Shown here: positions 36,015 to 38,825 of the stretch, piece by piece
How the letters are laid out: each line of letters opens with the position of its first letter
Position numbering within the stretch: position 1 is the first letter of the stretch
NCBI RefSeq assembly: GCF_001618175.1
Contig: NZ_LPXN01000107.1
Span: forward strand, 1 to 38,825
Direction: 5' to 3'
DNA length: 38,825 bases
DNA from: Oceanibaculum pacificum
Lineage (GTDB): Bacteria; Pseudomonadota; Alphaproteobacteria; Oceanibaculales; Oceanibaculaceae
Program-made: the position numbers and the translations under genes
Notes under the pieces: model-generated
The model's database searches: none
Told to the model about the DNA's origin: nothing
The model's input: the letters and a program-made list of their open reading frames with translations, nothing else

Positions 36015-37122
36015 TTTCCGTAGCCTCTAGTCTTTCAAGTAAATCTTCTGCAAATGAATTGTATGATGACCTGGTGTTTTCATATATTTGTCTATTGCCA
36101 CTTACAGTGGGTATATCATCTTTTTCAAGAACTCCGCATGACGGAAGTTCCCACATTGGTCGATGATATTTCTGAGCTATACTAGGAAGAGTATTGTGCG
36201 TGTAAATAACGGAGTTTTTTCCTATGGACTCTTTCAGTTTTTCAATAGGTATTTTTATCATATTTTCTTTCTTAATAGATGAAAATATAGTATCTGGCAT
36301 TCTAATTGCGTAATGGTAGTGAGCTTTTGCTAGGCCGAGCGGGTTAGTTGATTTTTTGCCAGATAGTTTTTTTGCATTATATAGTGTATATCCAGCAAAT
36401 CTTACAAATCTTTTGGGAAAATTTTCTCTTTTCTCATCGGAGAGAAAATGAAATATACTTTCGAATTGTTTTTGCCAAGAGCTCAAGGCATTTCCAATAT
36501 TTCTAATCCCATAAACTGAGAATAAATCAGGCCCGCCTGGTATTATAAAAGCATCGGCTAAGGATATTATATTTCTATTTAAAGCACCAAGAGATGGAGA
36601 AGTGTCAAGTATAACTATGTCGTATCCATAGTGTTTTGAGTATTCTAGAGCAACTGACCTAATTCTTGTAGCTGTGCGTATTGAAAGAGGATCTCCTTGA
36701 TAGACCCCACTCCATCGTTCTCCAACTTTAGCTTCATACATATGAAGTGTAAGCCGGCCGGGAATTAAGCTTAAATTTTCTTCCAAATTAATGGGAGGAG
36801 GCAGTGTTTCTGGTTCAGCCGTTCCATCTTCTGTGGGTTTAAGTGTAAAGTGAATCGACCTAGGGTTTTTTATAACTAACTTATATTTGTTTATGTTTTT
36901 ATTTCTTGTTGCTTCGTAATCTTCAATGTATTGGTCTTCTGGTTCCCATATTTCAGCAATTTTTTCTTCACTAATTCCGTATATCGTTAAATTACACTGT
37001 GGGTCCAAATCAATCAAAAGAACTTTTTTTCCCATACCTGCTAGAGCGTGGGCCAAGTGAAATGTAAGCGTTGTTTTGCCTACCCCACCTTTATTGTTGA
37101 ATACGGATAAGAGTTTTGTCAT
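36007..37122 (-). CDS. AT-rich ParA/MinD-type ATPase of the cassette
   Basis: A 371-residue ATPase: SVFNNKGGVGKTTLTFHLAHAL at the N terminus with deviant Walker A KGGVGKT at 11-17, the LLIDLDPQCNLT loop (36-46) and Walker B YDIVILDTSPSLGALNRN (168-185). Between about 60 and 150 is an insertion of charged, proline-containing sequence (residues 100-112 are rich in E, T and P), and the C-terminal 100 residues (YTHNTLPSIAQKYHRPMWELP) are unlike short ParA proteins. The ATG at 37122 follows GGAAATAAAA; an ATG at 37134 lacks a site. No ParB or centromere repeat accompanies it. It is the first gene of the cassette and is followed directly by the RelA/SpoT-type gene. Confidence 0.87.
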   Translation of the reverse strand: MTKLLSVFNNKGGVGKTTLTFHLAHALAGMGKKVLLIDLDPQCNLTIYGISEEKIAEIWEPEDQYIEDYEATRNKNINKYKLVIKNPRSIHFTLKPTEDGTAEPETLPPPINLEENLSLIPGRLTLHMYEAKVGERWSGVYQGDPLSIRTATRIRSVALEYSKHYGYDIVILDTSPSLGALNRNIISLADAFIIPGGPDLFSVYGIRNIGNALSSWQKQFESIFHFLSDEKRENFPKRFVRFAGYTLYNAKKLSGKKSTNPLGLAKAHYHYAIRMPDTIFSSIKKENMIKIPIEKLKESIGKNSVIYTHNTLPSIAQKYHRPMWELPSCGVLEKDDIPTVSGNRQIYENTRSSYNSFAEDLLERLEATENE

Positions 37123-37136
37123 TTTTATTTCCATGT

Positions 37137-37158
37137 ACAATAGATGTATATCTATTGT
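37137..37158. promoter_or_regulatory. Perfect 9-bp inverted repeat upstream of the cassette, candidate operator
   Basis: ACAATAGAT (37137-37145) and ATCTATTGT (37150-37158) are exact inverted copies around the 4-base spacer GTAT. The element ends 15 bases from the ATPase ATG. On the minus strand its centre reads TATACA, a possible -10 box, so a bound protein would block the promoter. It is the only strong symmetry in the 185-bp gap shared with divergent proS. Confidence 0.6.
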
Positions 37159-37307
37159 TGTGTAAGTGGAGTGTGACGTCAACCGCTTTGGTGGCTGCAT
37201 CCCCCACCGCCCCACATAGACATCCCCCCGCGCTTTCCCTAAAGTCTGCCGCCATCGTGCCATAAACGGCGGTTAGCAAGCTGCCACCTGTCTGTCAGAG
37301 GAATTCC

Positions 37308-38621
37308 ATGCGTCTTTCCGCTTATTTCCTGCCGATCCTGAAGGAGACGCCCGCCGAGGCGCAGATCGCGTCGCATCGGCTGATGCTGCGCGCGGGCATG
37401 GTGCGCCAGGCCAGTGCGGGCATCTATTCCTGGCTGCCGATGGGCTTCAAGGTGTTGCAGAAGATCGGTCAGGTGGTGCGCGAGGAGCAGAACGCCGCCG
37501 GCGCGCAGGAAATGCTGATGCCGACCATCCAGTCGGCCGATCTGTGGCGGCAGAGCGGGCGCTATGACGGCTATGGCAAGGAAATGCTGCGCATCAAGGA
37601 CCGGCACGACCGCGAGATGCTGTACGGCCCGACCAACGAGGAGCAGATCACCGAGATTTTCCGCTCCTCGGTGCGGTCCTACAAGGACCTGCCGCGCATG
37701 CTCTATCACATCCAGTGGAAGTTCCGCGACGAGGTGCGGCCGCGGTTCGGCGTCATGCGCGGGCGCGAATTCCTGATGAAGGACGCCTATTCCTTCGATG
37801 TCGATTACGAGGGCGCCAAGCGCGCCTACAACAAGATGTTCGTGGCGTACCTGCGCACCTTCGACCGGCTGGGGCTGAAGGCGATCCCGATGGCGGCCGA
37901 CACCGGCCCGATCGGCGGCGATATGAGCCATGAATTCATCATCCTGGCGGAAACCGGCGAAAGCCAGGTGTTCTGCCACAAGGGCTGGATGGACCTCGGC
38001 ATTTCCGGCATCGAGGTGGATTACCAGGGCGATCTTCAGCCGGTGGTCGACAAATTCACCAGCCTCTACGCTGCGACCGACGAGAAGCATGTGCCGGCGG
38101 AGTGCCCGGTGCCGGCCGCCGACCTGATCGAGACGCGCGGCATCGAGGTCGGCCACATCTTCTACTTCGCCAGCAAATATTCCGAGCCGCTGAAGGCCGA
38201 GGTGCAGATGCCGGACGGCGCCACCGCGCCGGTCCATATGGGCAGCTACGGCATCGGCGTGTCGCGTCTGGTCGGCGGCATCATTGAGGCGAGCCATGAC
38301 GAGGCCGGCATCATCTGGCCGGAATCGGTCGCGCCCTTCAAGGTCGGGCTGGTCAATCTGAAGGCCGGCGACGCCGAGTGCACGCGCGTGTGCGACGATC
38401 TCTACGCCAAGCTGAACGCCGCCGGCATCGAGGTGCTGTATGACGACCGCGACGAGCGGCCAGGTCCGAAGCTGGCCGGCATGGACCTGATCGGCCTGCC
38501 CTGGCAGCTTGTGGTCGGCCCGCGCGGGTTGCAGAACGGCCTGGTCGAGATCAAGCACCGCCGCACCGGCGAGAAGCACGAGCTTTCCATCGATTCCGCG
38601 CTGTCCAAGCTGATCGGGTAA
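37308..38621 (+). CDS. proS: Prolyl-tRNA synthetase
   Basis: This 437-residue class II synthetase charges tRNA-Pro. It has class II motif 1 around [16 protein letters not shown], motif 2 ([25 protein letters not shown]) and motif 3 with [13 protein letters not shown], then a C-terminal anticodon-binding domain ([12 protein letters not shown] to [11 protein letters not shown]). It lacks the large editing insertion of typical bacterial ProRS, so it is the short form known from alphaproteobacteria. The ATG is preceded by AGAGGAATTCC. The promoter must lie in the GC-rich part of the gap to the AT-rich cassette (about 37160-37300). Confidence 0.96.
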   Translation: MRLSAYFLPILKETPAEAQIASHRLMLRAGMVRQASAGIYSWLPMGFKVLQKIGQVVREEQNAAGAQEMLMPTIQSADLWRQSGRYDGYGKEMLRIKDRHDREMLYGPTNEEQITEIFRSSVRSYKDLPRMLYHIQWKFRDEVRPRFGVMRGREFLMKDAYSFDVDYEGAKRAYNKMFVAYLRTFDRLGLKAIPMAADTGPIGGDMSHEFIILAETGESQVFCHKGWMDLGISGIEVDYQGDLQPVVDKFTSLYAATDEKHVPAECPVPAADLIETRGIEVGHIFYFASKYSEPLKAEVQMPDGATAPVHMGSYGIGVSRLVGGIIEASHDEAGIIWPESVAPFKVGLVNLKAGDAECTRVCDDLYAKLNAAGIEVLYDDRDERPGPKLAGMDLIGLPWQLVVGPRGLQNGLVEIKHRRTGEKHELSIDSALSKLIG

Positions 38622-38739
38622 GATGGCCATAAGGGCAAGTTCTTCATACCGCCGCCGATCCCCTTCGAGACGCCGCCCAAGGGCATGGGCGACTCCTCAG
38701 GGTGAGGGCATTGCTGGAGTATCGACAGGGCGGCTTTCT

Positions 38740-38825
38740 TCTCCCTCCCCCCTTGCGGGGGAGGGACAGGGAGGGGGGAATGGCGCCGGCGGTGCTGTGT
38801 GGCTTCACCCCCACCCCAACCCTCC
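38740..38825. repeat. GC-rich intergenic palindromic repeat (incomplete at window edge)
   Basis: CTCCCTCCCCCCTTGCGGGGGAGGGA forms a fold-back around TTG, followed by CAGGGAGGGGGGAA. After about 30 bases the partner half TTCACCCCCACCCCAACCCTCC begins and runs to the window end. This form is typical of dispersed palindromic intergenic elements in high-GC alphaproteobacterial genomes. The right end is outside the window. Confidence 0.6.

Noticed and set aside
35253-37307. Direct repeats or attachment sites flanking the AT-rich cassette
   Set aside because: I compared both edges by eye and found no convincing target duplication, integrase gene or tRNA end, so the mode of insertion is left open.
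37239-38630. 463-codon open frame antisense to proS
   Set aside because: Opposite a conserved essential gene; histidine/arginine/alanine-rich shadow composition.

Overview
The window is a stretch of high-GC chromosome from an alphaproteobacterium, most likely in or near the Rhodospirillales. The pointers are the short ProRS without an editing insertion, a LdtR-type winged-helix regulator, a HemB of the zinc-free type, and an ornithine decarboxylase with a structured leader that resembles the alphaproteobacterial speF motif. No tRNA, rRNA, CRISPR array, transposase or integrase was seen. Most of the window is ordinary metabolic and transport sequence. Two places look acquired: a prophage-like control region near 26.2-27.5 kb and an AT-rich two-gene cassette at 35.3-37.2 kb.

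Layout. 0.1-1.5 kb: a PepSY membrane protein and a coupled small membrane protein behind a possible Fur box. 1.5-5.6 kb: a carboxymuconolactone decarboxylase homologue, an MBL-fold hydrolase, an orphan ParA coupled to a DUF697-like membrane protein, an XRE regulator and a DUF2061 protein. 5.6-9.2 kb: AsmA, an aldo/keto reductase and a PAS protein. 9.2-11.5 kb: a tungstate-type ABC transporter (tupB-tupC-tupA in transcription order) with a palindrome upstream. 11.7-15.6 kb: a short-chain dehydrogenase, then a TAXI-type TRAP transporter (binding protein plus fused permease) split by a strong stem-loop. 15.9-20.6 kb: two small membrane proteins, three coupled GT9 glycosyltransferases and a membrane-anchored alpha/beta hydrolase.

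20.6-25.5 kb: a long leader, ornithine decarboxylase, two alpha/beta hydrolases and, convergent, hemB. 25.6-27.5 kb: a PAS protein, a Ner-type regulator and a divergent S24/cI-type repressor. 27.7-31.4 kb: three valine-catabolism genes (isobutyryl-CoA dehydrogenase, 3-hydroxyisobutyryl-CoA hydrolase, 3-hydroxyisobutyrate dehydrogenase), then a LdtR-like regulator. 31.4-33.7 kb: lrgAB and a CorA-family transporter. 33.8-35.3 kb: a soluble chemoreceptor with two near-duplicate PAS domains. 37.3-38.6 kb: proS, followed by a GC-rich intergenic palindromic repeat.

The best candidate for an undescribed system is the AT-rich cassette at 35.35-37.16 kb. A ParA/MinD-type ATPase overlaps by 8 nt a stand-alone RelA/SpoT-type nucleotide synthetase whose catalytic motifs look intact. 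A perfect 9-bp inverted repeat lies just upstream of the ATPase start. There is no ParB, no hydrolase domain and no recognisable antitoxin. A nucleotide-signalling defence or toxin-antitoxin role is an inference from this arrangement, not something the sequence proves.
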